From the NCBI GenBank assembly GCA_031288435.1, contig JAITRK010000070.1, forward strand, positions 1 to 6,786: a stretch of 6,786 nucleotides of DNA, read 5' to 3'. The notes beneath the pieces are model-generated. The model ran no database searches, was not told the origin of the DNA, and worked only from the letters and a program-made list of their open reading frames with translations. Below are positions 6,009 through 6,786 of this stretch, piece by piece; position 1 is the stretch's first letter, and every line of letters begins with the position of its first letter. The position numbers and the translations under genes are program-made. This DNA is from Holosporaceae bacterium. GTDB lineage: Bacteria; Pseudomonadota; Alphaproteobacteria; UBA3830.

Positions 6009-6015
6009 TAGTATG

Positions 6016-6486
6016 ATGTCTAGAAATAACGGCGGAGAGCTATGTAGAGTCATCGGAAAGGTAAAATGGTTTAATCAATTCAAAGGATATGGATTTGTTC
6101 AGGTAAACGGTATGCAAGAAGACGTATTTCTGCATTTTTCCGTCATTGACCAATCTGGCATAGCAAAACTCAATAACAATGATATTATAGAGTGCGATGT
6201 AGATATGTCTGATCGGGGATATAAAATTGTACATATAGAAAATGTGCTACAAATAAATAAATATGAAATCTCAGAAGACGAACCAGTGGAAATAGTGGCC
6301 ACGGTAAAATGGTTTAATCCCATAAAAGGATTTGGTTTTGCCCAAATGCCATCTGGCGAAGATGTGTTCATACATTCCAGGCTGCTAAAAAAACACAAAA
6401 TAGACACTCTAGAGCATGGTAAGCCGCTCACTCTAGTTGTGCGCTGCACAAATCTAGGATACGACGCGCTGGATCTGATAGTCTGA
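6016..6486 (+). CDS. Double cold-shock-domain protein
   Basis: A 156-residue single-stranded nucleic acid binding protein with two OB-fold cold-shock domains in tandem. Domain 1 (about 12-78) has GKVKWFNQFKGYGFVQ (14-29), containing the RNP1 motif, and DVFLHFSV (36-43) as RNP2. Domain 2 (about 92-156) has ATVKWFNPIKGFGFAQ (95-110) and DVFIHSRL (116-123). The aromatic and basic RNA-contacting positions of both RNP motifs are kept, so both domains should bind. Two-domain cold-shock proteins of this kind are typical of Alphaproteobacteria (for example Caulobacter CspC/CspD) and act as RNA chaperones in cold or stationary phase. Domain 1 keeps RGYKIVHI near its end; domain 2 has the shorter NLGYDALDLI. 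The start was chosen by Shine-Dalgarno spacing. The gene stands alone, with its own leader, and converges on the gene at the right edge. Confidence 0.92.
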   Translation: MSRNNGGELCRVIGKVKWFNQFKGYGFVQVNGMQEDVFLHFSVIDQSGIAKLNNNDIIECDVDMSDRGYKIVHIENVLQINKYEISEDEPVEIVATVKWFNPIKGFGFAQMPSGEDVFIHSRLLKKHKIDTLEHGKPLTLVVRCTNLGYDALDLIV

Positions 6487-6509
6487 TTGTATAATTTTCT
6501 CAACCACTA

Positions 6510-6523
6510 ATAAGCATACTTAT
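6510..6523. other. Small palindrome between convergent genes
   Basis: ATAAGCATACTTAT forms a 5-bp stem with a 4-base loop, overlapping the stop codon of the minus-strand gene. It lies between two convergent genes, where a shared terminator would be expected, but the stem is short, AT-rich and lacks a T-run. I see no better terminator in 6487-6519. Confidence 0.2.
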
Positions 6524-6786
6524 AGATAGTCGTATCTGTTTGAATCAGGCAGTAGCTCATCATTGTTCATAATGAGTTCGAAATTGTAGGTACCTTTCAC
6601 CATCTTCCTTATTTGGTCGACATTTTCTGGTAGACATATCGTATGCTCCTTTAATCCGAGGTTCCTAAATGGATGTTCATAGGAAGCTGGATCGGTGGTG
6701 TGGGCTTTGAGAACTTCTTCATGAATACACGGTTTCCCTCTGCTATTAACAAAGTAGCGTTTATCGAATGTTGTATCACTATATCC
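6520..6786 (-). CDS. C-terminal part of an unrecognised protein (partial, cut by window edge)
   Basis: A minus-strand frame enters from the right edge and runs for 88 codons to a TAA at 6522-6520. The translation begins GYSDTTFDKRYFVNSRGKP and ends with DELLPDSNRYDYL. It looks like real protein: mixed composition, charged and aromatic residues throughout, no low-complexity stretch. It has no membrane segment and two cysteines (20 and 51). Internal ATGs have no convincing Shine-Dalgarno, so the true start is probably outside the window. It converges on the cold-shock gene, leaving 33 bases between the stops. I do not recognise the family. Confidence 0.6.
   Translation of the reverse strand, partial: GYSDTTFDKRYFVNSRGKPCIHEEVLKAHTTDPASYEHPFRNLGLKEHTICLPENVDQIRKMVKGTYNFELIMNNDELLPDSNRYDYL

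Larger units (their letters stand above)
5852..6015 (+). other. Intergenic/leader region before the cold-shock gene
   Basis: This 164-base AT-rich gap follows the dapA operon. GCAAAAA (5889-5895) and TTTTTGC (5913-5919) form a 7-bp inverted repeat around a 17-base loop. It might weakly end the operon transcript, but the stem is A/T-rich and is not a classic terminator. TATACT (5925-5930) is a fair -10 match with no convincing -35. Downstream lies a set of inverted repeats listed separately. Confidence 0.4.

Noticed and set aside
5980..6015. TTG at 5980 as the start of the cold-shock protein
   Set aside because: It lies inside the inverted-repeat region, upstream of the Shine-Dalgarno, and would add 12 residues outside the conserved domain.

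Overview
The window reads as a piece of an alphaproteobacterial chromosome with moderate to low GC, plausibly from a host-associated lineage such as Holosporales or Rickettsiales. Two sequence features support this: the gene pair dapA-smpB, an order common in Alphaproteobacteria, and a cold-shock protein with two cold-shock domains, a form typical of that class. Placement below class level is inference. No tRNA, rRNA, CRISPR array, insertion sequence or phage module was seen.

Layout. Positions 1-284 hold no convincing complete gene. There is a possible gene start leaving the window on the minus strand at 36-1, and a short coding-like stretch at 169-279. Positions 285-812 (minus) encode a small secreted protein of unknown function with a clear signal peptide. 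After a 278-base gap with no recognised gene, 1091-3544 (minus) encodes a UvrA-family ABC ATPase that lacks the usual UvrB-binding insertion, so it belongs to the UvrA2-like class. A divergent intergenic region (3545-3693) separates it from a tight three-gene plus-strand operon: dapA (lysine and cell-wall precursor synthesis), smpB (ribosome rescue by trans-translation) and a GHMP-family small-molecule kinase. The joins are TAATG and ATGA, so the three genes are probably translationally coupled. A 164-base leader region with overlapping inverted repeats comes next, then the double cold-shock-domain gene (6016-6486). The right edge holds the C-terminal 88 codons of a convergent minus-strand gene that I do not recognise (6520-6786).

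How the genes relate. Most of the window is housekeeping. The points of interest are changes in key residues within familiar families. DapA has Phe in place of the Tyr donated across the dimer interface, and its lysine-feedback residues are not conserved. SmpB has Ile at the tail position that is usually His or Tyr. The third operon gene has a phosphomevalonate-kinase-like N-terminus (GEY rather than GEH) but a poorly conserved third GHMP motif. The alternative hairpins before the cold-shock gene recall the structured, temperature-sensitive leaders of other csp mRNAs. I see no clear multi-gene defence, toxin-antitoxin or other novel system here. The best candidates for new biology are the secreted protein at 285-812, the operon-linked kinase, and the cut-off gene at the right edge.
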